Made by a program: the position numbers and the translations under genes. Shown piece after piece: positions 25,739 to 34,334 of a stretch of 64,000 nucleotides of DNA (its first letter is position 1; each line of letters opens with the position of its first letter). The stretch is taken from assembly GCF_039614845.1 (NCBI RefSeq), contig NZ_JBDIML010000007.1:1-64000 (forward strand), in the 5' to 3' direction. The notes beneath the pieces are model-generated. The model searched no databases. It was not told where the DNA came from and saw only the letters and a program-made list of their open reading frames with translations. This DNA comes from Ornithinibacillus xuwenensis. GTDB lineage: Bacteria; Bacillota; Bacilli; Bacillales; Amphibacillaceae.

Positions 25739-27025
25739 TTGAAGATTATTTCTGCAGAACAATTTAGATTGGAGCGAGCTACTTTCCACACAAATGCAGA
25801 TGAACCTCACTTTGACAAGTCAGTACTAGAAATAATTGATACTGTTCGTAAAGAGGGTGATTCCGGAATAAGGCAGCTTACCCAACAATTTGATGGTGTT
25901 GATGTAGCAGAGCTTACTGTAACAATGGAAGAATTTGCAGTTGCAAGTCAACAGGTTGAACAAGACTTCGTGAAGGCGATTCGCCAAGCTGAAGAAAATA
26001 TTACCGCCTTTCATAGATGCCAAGTGGAACAATCTTGGTTCACTGAGTCACAACCTGGTATTGTGCTTGGACAAAAGGTTACACCAATCGAAAAGGTTGG
26101 AATTTATGTCCCGGGAGGAAAAGCTAGCTATCCATCCACCGTCTTGATGAATGCTATTCCAGCCAAGCTAGCAGGTGTAAAATCAATAAGCATCTCAACT
26201 CCACCTGGTCCAGATGGAAGCGTAAGTCCCTATGTCTTAGTAGCTGCATCCATGCTCGGAATTAATCGTATTTATAAAATTGGCGGCGCACAAGCAATTG
26301 CTGCACTTGCCTACGGAACGGAAACTGTAGAAAAAGTGGATAAGATTGTCGGCCCTGGCAATGCCTATGTTGCCAGAGCGAAGAAATGGGTATATGGGGA
26401 TGTTGCAATTGATATGATTGCTGGACCAAGTGAAATCTGTATCGTTGCTGATGAAACTGCAAACCCGAAATTTGTTGCGGCTGACCTGCTATCTCAGGCT
26501 GAACACGATGAAGAAGCAAGTACATATTGCATAACAGCAAGCCCAACCATAGCGAAAAATATAGCATTTGAAGTTCAACATCAATTGAAAGAATTCGAAC
26601 GCAAGGATATCGCACAAGCCTCCATTAGGAATAAGGGCAGAATCATCGTAGTAAAAAACGAACAGGAAGCTTTTGAAATCGTAAATATGATTGCACCTGA
26701 ACACCTTCAGCTCATGATAAACAATCCGACGGATAAAGTAATGAACATCCATCATGCAGGTGCCATTTTTATCGGTAACTATTCCCCAGAACCATTAGGT
26801 GATTATTTTGCAGGGCCAAATCATACTTTACCAACAAATGGAACCGCAAGATTCTCTTCACCACTTGGTGTTTATGATTTTGTGAAGCGTTCTAGCATTA
26901 TTCACTATTCAAAAAAAGCACTTATGGATGCTTCAGAATCCATCGCCTGTCTAGCAGAAACAGAAGGCTTACACGGTCATGCCAATTCAATCCGAATACG
27001 AAAGGAAAATGAATATGCGAAATAG
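25739..27025 (+). CDS. hisD: Histidinol dehydrogenase
   Basis: 428 residues. Family signatures include VGIYVPGGKASYPSTVLMNA, the GPGNAYVARAKKWVYG segment, the signature around IDMIAGPSEICIVAD, SQAEHDEEAS and the active-site pair in IAPEHLQLM. A Zn enzyme that oxidises histidinol twice to histidine with NAD+. TTG at 25739 is preferred because GGAG at 25727-25730 lies eight bases before it; the GTG at 25730 overlaps that box. Confidence 0.94.
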   Translation: MKIISAEQFRLERATFHTNADEPHFDKSVLEIIDTVRKEGDSGIRQLTQQFDGVDVAELTVTMEEFAVASQQVEQDFVKAIRQAEENITAFHRCQVEQSWFTESQPGIVLGQKVTPIEKVGIYVPGGKASYPSTVLMNAIPAKLAGVKSISISTPPGPDGSVSPYVLVAASMLGINRIYKIGGAQAIAALAYGTETVEKVDKIVGPGNAYVARAKKWVYGDVAIDMIAGPSEICIVADETANPKFVAADLLSQAEHDEEASTYCITASPTIAKNIAFEVQHQLKEFERKDIAQASIRNKGRIIVVKNEQEAFEIVNMIAPEHLQLMINNPTDKVMNIHHAGAIFIGNYSPEPLGDYFAGPNHTLPTNGTARFSSPLGVYDFVKRSSIIHYSKKALMDASESIACLAETEGLHGHANSIRIRKENEYAK

Positions 27026-27599
27026 AACGCTAACAAGAACAACCAATGAAACAACTATAGACCTTAGTCTTGAATTAGATGGAAATGGAAATGCAGCTAT
27101 TGATACTGGTGTCGGATTTCTCGACCATATGTTGACGCTTTTTACCAAGCACGGGCTTTTCAATCTTTCGGTTACTTGTAATGGTGATTTACATGTTGAT
27201 CAGCATCATACTGTTGAAGATATTGGCATCGTGTTAGGGCAGGCTTTCGCATCCTGTGTCGGGACGAAGGAGGGTATTAATCGTTATGCATCTGTAACGA
27301 CTCCAATGGATGAATCGCTCTCAACCGTCACCGTGGACATAAGTGGTAGACCATACCTCATCTTCCATGTAGACGGGTTGAAGGAAAAGGTTGGTGACTT
27401 CGATACCGAGCTTGTAGCTGAGTTTTTCCAAGCGTTTGTCAATCAAGCTCACATTAACCTACATATCAATCTTGTATATGGCCATAATAGCCATCATATT
27501 ATTGAATCCATATTTAAAGGCTTTGGCCGAGCATTAGATAAAGCAACCTGTAAAAATCCAAGAATTGAAGGAATCCCTTCTACAAAGGGATCGCTCTAA
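27015..27599 (+). CDS. hisB: Imidazoleglycerol-phosphate dehydratase
   Basis: 194 residues, single-function form. The signature segments GVGFLDHMLTLFTKHG, DLHVDQHHTVEDIGI and NSHHIIESIFKGFGRALD provide the His/Glu/Asp ligands of the two metals. It dehydrates IGP to imidazole-acetol phosphate. The ATG at 27015 (MRNRTL) lies nine bases after AAAGG and overlaps the end of hisD; an ATG two codons earlier is also possible. No fused phosphatase domain, in keeping with a separate hisJ. Confidence 0.94.
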   Translation: MRNRTLTRTTNETTIDLSLELDGNGNAAIDTGVGFLDHMLTLFTKHGLFNLSVTCNGDLHVDQHHTVEDIGIVLGQAFASCVGTKEGINRYASVTTPMDESLSTVTVDISGRPYLIFHVDGLKEKVGDFDTELVAEFFQAFVNQAHINLHINLVYGHNSHHIIESIFKGFGRALDKATCKNPRIEGIPSTKGSL

Positions 27600-27623
27600 C
27601 TTAAACAAAGGAGACCGCAAACA

Positions 27624-28229
27624 ATGATCGCAATTATTGATTATGGTGCTGGAAATATTAAAAGCCTTCAATTTGCTTTAGCAAAACTAAACATGGAAAG
27701 CTGTTTAACCAAAGATGAAGCAACTATCCGAAAAAGTGAAGCCATCATCTTACCAGGAGTTGGTTCCTTCCAGGATGCGATGAATGAACTGAATAAAGCG
27801 AATCTAGATAACATAATACGATCCGAAGCTCTAAAGGGAAAGCCGCTATTAGGAATCTGTCTTGGTATGCAATTATTCTATGAAACAAGTAATGAGGGAG
27901 GAATTACAAATGGCCTAGGTGTTCTCAAAGGGCATATACAACGAATTCCTTCTTCTGTTAAAGTTCCGCATATGGGATGGAACACGCTTCAAGTAAAAAT
28001 CCCATCTGCTATTATGACGAATTTACCGAATAATCCTTATGTCTATTTTGTGCATTCCTACTATGCAAATCATGTTCACCCAAAAGAGGTAATTTGTAGC
28101 AGTACATATGGTGAAGAACTTCCTGTCATTGTTCAAAAAGACAATATTATTGGTATGCAATTTCATCCAGAAAAAAGTGGTGAAATAGGTATACAGCTAC
28201 TGAAAAACTTCCGGGAGATGATGTTATGA
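27624..28229 (+). CDS. hisH: Imidazole glycerol phosphate synthase, glutaminase subunit
   Basis: 201 residues, class I glutamine amidotransferase. Nucleophile Cys in GICLGMQLFYE, oxyanion strand LPGVGSF, and the His-Glu pair in MQFHPEKSG. It supplies ammonia to HisF. AAAGGAG precedes the ATG at 27624 after a 24-base gap from hisB; the stop overlaps hisA in an ATGA junction. Confidence 0.94.
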   Translation: MIAIIDYGAGNIKSLQFALAKLNMESCLTKDEATIRKSEAIILPGVGSFQDAMNELNKANLDNIIRSEALKGKPLLGICLGMQLFYETSNEGGITNGLGVLKGHIQRIPSSVKVPHMGWNTLQVKIPSAIMTNLPNNPYVYFVHSYYANHVHPKEVICSSTYGEELPVIVQKDNIIGMQFHPEKSGEIGIQLLKNFREMML

Positions 28230-28933
28230 TTCTATTTCCAGCAATTGATATATTAGACGGCAAATGTGTTCGATTAGTACAGGGAGATTACAATCAAGAA
28301 AAGGTATATAGTGACTCCCCTACCGATATGGCAAAAAGATGGATTTCATTAGGGGCAAGTGCCCTGCACATCGTTGATTTAGACGGTGCAAAGACAGGTA
28401 AAGCATTCAATCAGTCCGTTATCCAAGATATTGTTATGCATACATCCATCCCCATTCAGGTTGGTGGTGGAATTCGAACAATGGAGCAAATGGAAGCTTA
28501 TTTATCGATAGGAGTAAGTAGGATCATTCTCGGTACGGCAGCAATTGACAATCTCCCGCTCATCCAGCGCGCTGTGCGTACGTACGGTAATAAAATCGCC
28601 GTTTCGATTGACGCTCGTAATGGTCTTGTAGCCACTGAAGGATGGCGCCAGACTAGTAATATTCACGCGCTAGATCTATTAAAGCAACTAGAACAAATTG
28701 GAGTGGAAACGATTATCTATACTGATATTGCAAAAGACGGCATGCTTGAGGGCCCCAATATGAAAGAACTGGAAGCTATCAACCGTGCATCTAGTATTCA
28801 AGTAATTGCTTCAGGTGGCATATCCAGCTCATCTGACATCAGAGGACTTAAAGAAATGAATCTCTATGGTGCCATTATTGGAAAAGCCTTATATGATGGG
28901 ACAATCAATTTCAGAGAAGTAATGGAGGATTAG
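28226..28933 (+). CDS. hisA: ProFAR isomerase HisA
   Basis: 235-residue (beta/alpha)8 barrel. Catalytic Asp in FPAIDILDGKCVRLVQGD and Asp in IYTDIAKDGMLEGPN, with phosphate-binding loops VGGGIRTMEQ and ASGGISSSSD. It opens the ribose ring of ProFAR. Overlaps hisH by four bases and is followed by hisF after two bases. Confidence 0.94.
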   Translation: MILFPAIDILDGKCVRLVQGDYNQEKVYSDSPTDMAKRWISLGASALHIVDLDGAKTGKAFNQSVIQDIVMHTSIPIQVGGGIRTMEQMEAYLSIGVSRIILGTAAIDNLPLIQRAVRTYGNKIAVSIDARNGLVATEGWRQTSNIHALDLLKQLEQIGVETIIYTDIAKDGMLEGPNMKELEAINRASSIQVIASGGISSSSDIRGLKEMNLYGAIIGKALYDGTINFREVMED

Positions 28934-28935
28934 CC

Positions 28936-29700
28936 ATGTTAGCGAAACGAATCATCCCTTGTCTGGACGTAGATAAAGGGCGTGTCGTCAAGGGGAGGAA
29001 ATTTCAAAATATCCAAGACGTTTCTGACCCTGTAGAATTAGCTATTCGTTATAACAACGAGGGAGCAGATGAGCTTGTTTTTTATGATATAACTGCCTCC
29101 AACGAAAAACGCGACATATTTGTCGATATGGTAGAAAGGGTTGCTGCAGAAATTAGTATCCCATTCATGGTTGGTGGCGGTATTCGAAGTGTTGATGATG
29201 TTTATCGTGTACTACATTCAGGTGCTGATAAGGTATCAATCAATAGTGCAGCTATTACCAATCCCAAGCTTATCGAGACAGCAGCAAAGAAATTTGGATC
29301 ACAATGCATTGTCCTTTCCATTGACGCAAAAGAAGTTTCCCCTAGTAGATGGAATGTATTTCAAAACGGCGGTAGACATGACACCGGCATCGATGCCATT
29401 GAGTGGGCAATTATAGGGGAAAAATTAGGCGCTGGCGAGCTTGTTATGAACGCCATTGATGTAGATGGTGTACAAAATGGCTATAATCTCAGTCTGACAA
29501 AAGCAATTGCTGAGTCTGTGAATATTCCTATTGTGGCTAGTGGTGGCGCAGGGACAAATGAACATTTTTTATCCGTCCTCAGCAATGATATAGCAGATGC
29601 TGCTCTAGCCGCTTCCGTATTTCATTATAATACGATTAGAATTCCTGAGCTCAAGAGCTATTTAACACAACACAATACACCAATAAGGAGTGTCTCATAA
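28936..29700 (+). CDS. hisF: Imidazole glycerol phosphate synthase, cyclase subunit HisF
   Basis: 254-residue barrel related to HisA. Catalytic Asp11 in IIPCLDVDKGRVVKG and the second Asp in AIDVDGVQNGY, with phosphate loops VGGGIRSVDD and ASGGAGTNEH. With HisH it makes IGP and AICAR. GGAGG lies at the end of hisA, so the two are coupled; the operon order A-F is the usual one. Confidence 0.94.
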   Translation: MLAKRIIPCLDVDKGRVVKGRKFQNIQDVSDPVELAIRYNNEGADELVFYDITASNEKRDIFVDMVERVAAEISIPFMVGGGIRSVDDVYRVLHSGADKVSINSAAITNPKLIETAAKKFGSQCIVLSIDAKEVSPSRWNVFQNGGRHDTGIDAIEWAIIGEKLGAGELVMNAIDVDGVQNGYNLSLTKAIAESVNIPIVASGGAGTNEHFLSVLSNDIADAALAASVFHYNTIRIPELKSYLTQHNTPIRSVS

Positions 29701-30333
29701 ATGGAAGGGATTATGAATCAACTAAAATTCCAGGAGAACGGACTAATACCTGCCATTATTCAAGAGCAGACAACTGGAAAAGTCTTAATGTTAGCCTATA
29801 TGAATGAAGAATCCTTACAAAAAACATTGGAAACAAAAGAAACATGGTTTTACTCCAGAAGTAGAAAAGAACTATGGAATAAAGGAGCAACCTCTGGAAA
29901 TAAACAAGTTGTAAAGCAAATACAATACGATTGTGATGCTGATAGCCTATTAATTCATGTTGAACCGCAAGGCCCAGCCTGCCACACAGGGGAAGAAACC
30001 TGTTTCCATTATCACATTTTCGGAGAGGAAATTTCACAAGTATCGATTATTGAACAAGTTGTATCGACCATTAAAAAACGAAAAAAAGAAGCAACGAAGA
30101 ATTCTTATACATCCTATTTATTTCGAGAAGGCATTGATAAAGTCCTCAAAAAAGTCGGAGAGGAAACAAGTGAGGTTATCATCGGAGCCAAAAATCAAGA
30201 TAAGCAAGAAACCATTTGGGAAATTGCGGATTTGACTTACCATCTCCTCGTATTAATGGAAATAATGGATGTATCTCCAGATGATATTAAAAGAGAATTA
30301 GTTAAAAGACATCTCTATAAAGCGGTGAAATAA
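29701..30333 (+). CDS. hisI: Bifunctional phosphoribosyl-AMP cyclohydrolase / phosphoribosyl-ATP pyrophosphatase
   Basis: 210-residue HisIE fusion. Residues about 1-110 are HisI: YMNEESLQKTLETKETWFYS, DCDADSLL and PQGPACHTGEETCF carry the metal-binding Asp and Cys residues. Residues about 120-205 are HisE, an all-alpha NTP-pyrophosphatase: KKVGEETSEVIIGAKN and IADLTYHLLVLM. It performs steps two and three of the pathway. AAGGAG lies ten bases before the ATG. Confidence 0.93.
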   Translation: MEGIMNQLKFQENGLIPAIIQEQTTGKVLMLAYMNEESLQKTLETKETWFYSRSRKELWNKGATSGNKQVVKQIQYDCDADSLLIHVEPQGPACHTGEETCFHYHIFGEEISQVSIIEQVVSTIKKRKKEATKNSYTSYLFREGIDKVLKKVGEETSEVIIGAKNQDKQETIWEIADLTYHLLVLMEIMDVSPDDIKRELVKRHLYKAVK

Positions 30334-30334
30334 G

Positions 30335-31408
30335 ATGAGTAAATTTTGGAGTTCCATCGTAACTCGGACTGAACCATATATTCCAGGAGAACAAATTAAT
30401 GATCCAAGCATTATCAAACTGAATACGAATGAAAACCCATATCCCCCTTCTGATTCTGTCGAAAATGCAATTAAAGATGAACTAGGGGGAAATTTAAAAC
30501 GCTACCCTTCTCCAACTGTTGATAGCTTGCGAGAAACAATAGCAGAAAACTATCATGTAGGGAAAGAATCTATTTTTGTTGGGAATGGATCTGATGAAAT
30601 ATTAGGCTTTTCATTCATGGCTTTTTTTGAGCCTGGAAAAACGATACGCTTTCCCAACATATCCTATAGCTTTTATCCCGTATATGCAAAGCTGTTTAAT
30701 ATCCCTTTTGATGAGGTAAATGTTAATTCAGATTTTTCACTAGACCCATCAGCCTTTTTTGAGTCGGATGGAGGTGTCATTTTCCCGAATCCAAATGCAC
30801 CAACCGGCATCTTATTATCGTTATCAGCCGTTGAAAGCATTATTGTTCAAAACCGTAATCAAGTAGTAATTATAGATGAGGCGTATATTGATTTCGCTCG
30901 TGAAACAGCTGTGCCACTGGTTGCGAAATACCCTAACCTACTTGTCATTCAGACCACTTCAAAATCACGTTCCTTAGCAGGACTTCGAGTTGGTTATGCA
31001 ATTGGTCATCCAGATTTAATCGAAGGGCTAAATCGAATTAAAAATTCATTTAACTCCTATACCTTAGATCGATTAGCCATTGTAGGAGCAAACGCCGCAC
31101 TCCTTGACAAAAGCTACTATGAAGCGATAACACGAAAGATAATTCAAACTAGAGAATGGATTTCTAAAGAATTAACACAGCTTGGATTTCACGTATTACC
31201 TTCACAAGCAAATTTCGTGTTTGCTTCCCACAAAAAGGTTACTGCCATAAACCTATATACGTTGCTAAAGCAAAATGGAATTTTAGTTAGACATTTTAAT
31301 CAAGAGCCCATTGATAACTACTTACGCATTACAATTGGATCAAACACGGAAATGAAACTATTCATGGAAAGACTTAAGCGCATCTTAAGGAAGAATACAC
31401 ATCTTTAG
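30335..31408 (+). CDS. hisC: Histidinol-phosphate aminotransferase
   Basis: 357-residue PLP enzyme, fold type I. KLNTNENPYPPSDSV at the N-terminus, GNGSDEILGF, the PLP-contact FPNPNAPTGI, and the Schiff-base lysine in TTSKSRSLAGLRVGY. It turns imidazole-acetol phosphate into histidinol phosphate and may also act on aromatic amino acids in Bacilli. Last gene of the operon, two bases after hisI. Confidence 0.94.
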   Translation: MSKFWSSIVTRTEPYIPGEQINDPSIIKLNTNENPYPPSDSVENAIKDELGGNLKRYPSPTVDSLRETIAENYHVGKESIFVGNGSDEILGFSFMAFFEPGKTIRFPNISYSFYPVYAKLFNIPFDEVNVNSDFSLDPSAFFESDGGVIFPNPNAPTGILLSLSAVESIIVQNRNQVVIIDEAYIDFARETAVPLVAKYPNLLVIQTTSKSRSLAGLRVGYAIGHPDLIEGLNRIKNSFNSYTLDRLAIVGANAALLDKSYYEAITRKIIQTREWISKELTQLGFHVLPSQANFVFASHKKVTAINLYTLLKQNGILVRHFNQEPIDNYLRITIGSNTEMKLFMERLKRILRKNTHL

Positions 31409-31450
31409 CCTTTCCAGCTACATCTTTAGCTTGTATGATATTTCTTCATA

Positions 31451-31485
31451 CAAAAAGCACATAGCCAATGGGCTATGTGCTCTTA
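31451..31485. terminator. Terminator between hisC and the lipoprotein gene
   Basis: AGCACATAGCC (31456-31466) pairs with GGCTATGTGCT (31471-31481). The minus strand has a five-T tract, so it clearly ends the convergent lipoprotein gene and may also end the his operon. Confidence 0.75.
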
Positions 31486-31492
31486 TTAGGGA

Positions 31493-32182
31493 TTAAATAA
31501 GCTTTTCTATCTCTGCTGCTTCCATCAATTCTTCTACTTTTACTTGAAGCGCTTCTGCTTCACGCTGCTGTACTAATTGCTCTTTGATAATGGACTTTGC
31601 TTCTTCGTATTCCATCATCTCTTCATTTTCTTTTTTTAACTGATCATATGCTTCCTTAATGTCATCCTCTGTAACCTCATCAACTTGAACTTTCTCTTGC
31701 ATATATTTATCAAGCGTGAACGTAAATCGAATTTGTTCCTTTAAGGATTCCTCAGTTAATTTATATTGCTCTAAATAGGCAGTAAATGAATCTTCATTTT
31801 CAGATTTAAGGGTGTCAAATTCATTCTGAACTTCCTCTTCTGTTACATCAATACCTTGTCGTGCAGCCTCTTGTTTAATGAGCTCTTGTGCAGTAATTTC
31901 ATTCAACGTTATTTCCTTAATATTCTCTTTATCTTCAATGTCTTGTCCAAATTGATACACACGCATTTTAGTTTGCAAATACACCGTATTATATTGTGCA
32001 CCTTTTACTTCCGTGTCATTTATTCGGATAACAACTTTATCATCGTCTACTTTTTCATCCTCTTCCAGCGTTATCTCTTTTGCTGCTTTTTCTTCTTCAT
32101 TTGTCTTTTCATCATCGTCTCCACATGCTGCTAATATCAAAAACAAACCCATTATCATAACTATGCTAAGTAATTTCTTCAT
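31493..32182 (-). CDS. Lipoprotein with SurA/PrsA-like N-terminal chaperone domain
   Basis: 229 residues. Lipoprotein signal with lipobox ILAAC (Cys20), an acidic linker to about residue 48, then a SurA-N-type helical domain (VVIRINDTEVKGAQYNTVYL, LIKQEAARQGIDVTEEEVQ, DEVTEDDIKEAYDQLKKENEE). No rotamase domain is present, so it is a chaperone-like relative of PrsA without isomerase activity. It probably sits on the outer face of the membrane. Substrates unknown. Confidence 0.75.
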   Translation of the reverse strand: MKKLLSIVMIMGLFLILAACGDDDEKTNEEEKAAKEITLEEDEKVDDDKVVIRINDTEVKGAQYNTVYLQTKMRVYQFGQDIEDKENIKEITLNEITAQELIKQEAARQGIDVTEEEVQNEFDTLKSENEDSFTAYLEQYKLTEESLKEQIRFTFTLDKYMQEKVQVDEVTEDDIKEAYDQLKKENEEMMEYEEAKSIIKEQLVQQREAEALQVKVEELMEAAEIEKLI

Positions 32183-32542
32183 TTCATTACCTCATTTCTA
32201 AGCGTTGTATTACTATTCAATCACACTTAACACCCGTAAAGCAAGGTTAAGCACATGATAGCAATTATTGAATAAACACTGTCCCACCAACGATTCACCA
32301 AGCTAATAACAACTACATTACAATTACACTCGAATTTTACTAATTCATTCCACATTTACAAAAGGGTAATCCATATACTAACTCTATCTAAGACCGACAT
32401 GTTGTTCAAATACTCGAAGTAGTAATCTGTTTTCGCCTAACCATGAATCCCTTTACAAACCAATCATAGAAGACATTCCAGATGAGTGAACAATTTCGGT
32501 ATCATCTCTATGAAATATCCTTCAAACAATAAAACCTATAAT
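32183..32542. other. Intergenic region without visible gene
   Basis: About 360 AT-rich bases between two minus-strand genes. I find no reading frame with a ribosome binding site, no repeat and no convincing structured RNA; the promoter of the lipoprotein gene must lie in its left part. Confidence 0.5.
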
Positions 32543-32572
32543 AAAAAGAGCTTACTAACCATATTAGCAAGC
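32543..32572 (-). terminator. Intrinsic terminator of the DsbA-like gene
   Basis: GCTTACTAA pairs with TTAGCAAGC (one mismatch) at 32550-32558 and 32564-32572; five T follow on the minus strand. Confidence 0.65.
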
Positions 32573-32585
32573 CCACCAATTCATA

Positions 32586-33305
32586 TTATTCGTTTACTTC
32601 ACAGCCTTCATCGGTACAATAGGAAGTTTTATTTCCTTTGGGATCAAGAGATGTTAGCGTCGGCTGTTTGTTTTCTTCTTCCCATACCTTTTCCAATACT
32701 TCCACAAATACCTCTTTGGGTTGCGCACCTGAAACAGCATATTTCTCATTAAATACAAAGAAAGGTACTCCTTGAACACCAATTTGTCTTGCGAGCTCTT
32801 CATCTGCCCGTACGCGACTTGCATATCGATCCGTGGCTAAAAGATCGGATACTTCTTCCTCATCAAGTCCAGTCTCCACTGCTAACCTGGTTAAGGTGGC
32901 ATGCTCACTAATTAATGCTGAGTCAGTAAAATATGCATGCAGTAGTTTCTCTGTCAACTCTTTACCCAGAGCTTTTGTTTCTGCGTATTTCGCAACTCGA
33001 TGAGCGTCAAATGTATTGGTATGCTGCATTGTATCAAAATTATACGTCAAACCTACAGTTGCAGCTTGCTTGCTAACACTTTCATTCATTTGTTTTGCAT
33101 AATCTACAGAGATTCCTTTTCTTTCCGCAAGGTACTCATGAATAGTTTGATTGGGTTTTGCTTCAGAACCAGGGTCCAATTGATAGCTTTTATATTCAAC
33201 TTTTACGTTGTCCTTCTGTTTAAATTCACTTAATGCCAGCTCAAGCCTTCGCTTACCAATATAACAAAATGGACAAACAAAGTCGGACCATACTTCGATT
33301 TTCAT
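32586..33305 (-). CDS. DsbA-family thiol oxidoreductase (FrnE/YwbO-like)
   Basis: 239 residues. Thioredoxin fold with the active-site motif CPFC in WSDFVCPFCYIGKRRLE (residues about 9-25), the large helical insert of the DsbA/2-hydroxychromene isomerase-like family, and the cis-Pro in GVQGVPFFVFNE. No signal peptide, so it is cytosolic, like FrnE. A second Cys pair near the C-terminus (YCTDEGCEV) may help as in FrnE. The ATG at 33305 is preceded by AGAGGTG. Confidence 0.85.
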   Translation of the reverse strand: MKIEVWSDFVCPFCYIGKRRLELALSEFKQKDNVKVEYKSYQLDPGSEAKPNQTIHEYLAERKGISVDYAKQMNESVSKQAATVGLTYNFDTMQHTNTFDAHRVAKYAETKALGKELTEKLLHAYFTDSALISEHATLTRLAVETGLDEEEVSDLLATDRYASRVRADEELARQIGVQGVPFFVFNEKYAVSGAQPKEVFVEVLEKVWEEENKQPTLTSLDPKGNKTSYCTDEGCEVNE

Positions 33306-33388
33306 GTCGTGCACCTCTCTTTTCATACAAGTATTTTAGCACACCAGACATTTTTATCGATAATTTTGTGCTTCATACAATCGTTACA

Positions 33389-34231
33389 TTATATATATTT
33401 TCCGTAGTCTGGAACAGCTATTTCCTCGAAATTTTCTACAAGGTGCGCAAGCCCATTTTTAAAATCCTTCCCTTCTAAATACATACCATGTCCCGGGATT
33501 ACTCGGCTCGGTTGAAGTCGTTGTAATTCTACAACAGAATTTTTGGCAGCAATCCAATCCGTTGTTAAGTATCTAGGAGGTCCGTTTACTTCGGCTTTTT
33601 GCAGCAATACCTTATAGAAAGAATCCTGCCTTACCGTTATAAAGGCATCACCAGAAATTAACAAACCATCCTTTTCTCGATAAAACGAAACATGGCCAGG
33701 ACTATGACCAGGGGTATGAATCCATTTCCATTCATTTAGTCCTGGAATTTGAAAATCATGTGGCAAAGCTTTTAAGTGAAAACCAATATCGATTGGCTCA
33801 TTCGGATAAATAGCAGAGATTTTCGCAAGCATTCCACCCTCAACCGTTGTATCAGGTTCAGGATAACTTTTTTCACCTGTTAAATACGGAAACTCTGCTT
33901 CATGTGCGTATACCGGGACATCCCATTTTCTTAATAACGCAACTAATCCTCCTACATGATCAAAGTGTCCATGTGTCAAAATGATAGCTTCCGGCTTTGC
34001 ACCCTCCCCAAATCGTTCTTCTGCAGCACTTACAATCTCAGGTGCAGATTTGGGCATACCCGCATCAACCAAAAACCATTTCTTCGAATTCGGTTCACCG
34101 ATAAATATAATATTGACAATTTGGTCCGTATAATAGTAGACATCCTCTGCTATCGCTTGCCCCATTTTACTTTGAAGAGAAGTCATCGGAATAAATTTCA
34201 TGTCACTACCTTCATGTATCTGTTTATCCAT
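33389..34231 (-). CDS. MBL-fold metallo-hydrolase
   Basis: 280 residues. Metallo-beta-lactamase fold with LVDAGMPKSA, the HxHxDH motif in LTHGHFDHVGGL, further His in WIHTPGHSPGHVSFY, Asp in LISGDAFIT and the last His in VIPGHGMY. Binds two metal ions; likely a general hydrolase of the glyoxalase II-like type, substrate not readable. The ATG at 34231 has AAGGAG eight bases upstream. No operon partner. Confidence 0.85.
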   Translation of the reverse strand: MDKQIHEGSDMKFIPMTSLQSKMGQAIAEDVYYYTDQIVNIIFIGEPNSKKWFLVDAGMPKSAPEIVSAAEERFGEGAKPEAIILTHGHFDHVGGLVALLRKWDVPVYAHEAEFPYLTGEKSYPEPDTTVEGGMLAKISAIYPNEPIDIGFHLKALPHDFQIPGLNEWKWIHTPGHSPGHVSFYREKDGLLISGDAFITVRQDSFYKVLLQKAEVNGPPRYLTTDWIAAKNSVVELQRLQPSRVIPGHGMYLEGKDFKNGLAHLVENFEEIAVPDYGKYI

Positions 34232-34290
34232 CTTCACCACTCCTTTTATCTCTATTATTGGAATGATGGTAATAAATTATTGATATACAA

Positions 34291-34334
34291 TAAAAAAACA
34301 AGGCAAATCGCAATTCACATGCGATTAGCCCTGT
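34291..34334 (-). terminator. Intrinsic terminator of fni
   Basis: Arms built from AATCGCA/TGCGATT and, further out, AACAAGGC/GCCCTGTT, with seven T on the minus strand. The right arm includes the fni stop codon. Confidence 0.75.

Noticed and set aside
31396..31432. Short direct repeat ACATCTTTAGC after hisC
   Set aside because: Two copies only, overlapping the hisC end; no structural or mobile-element context.
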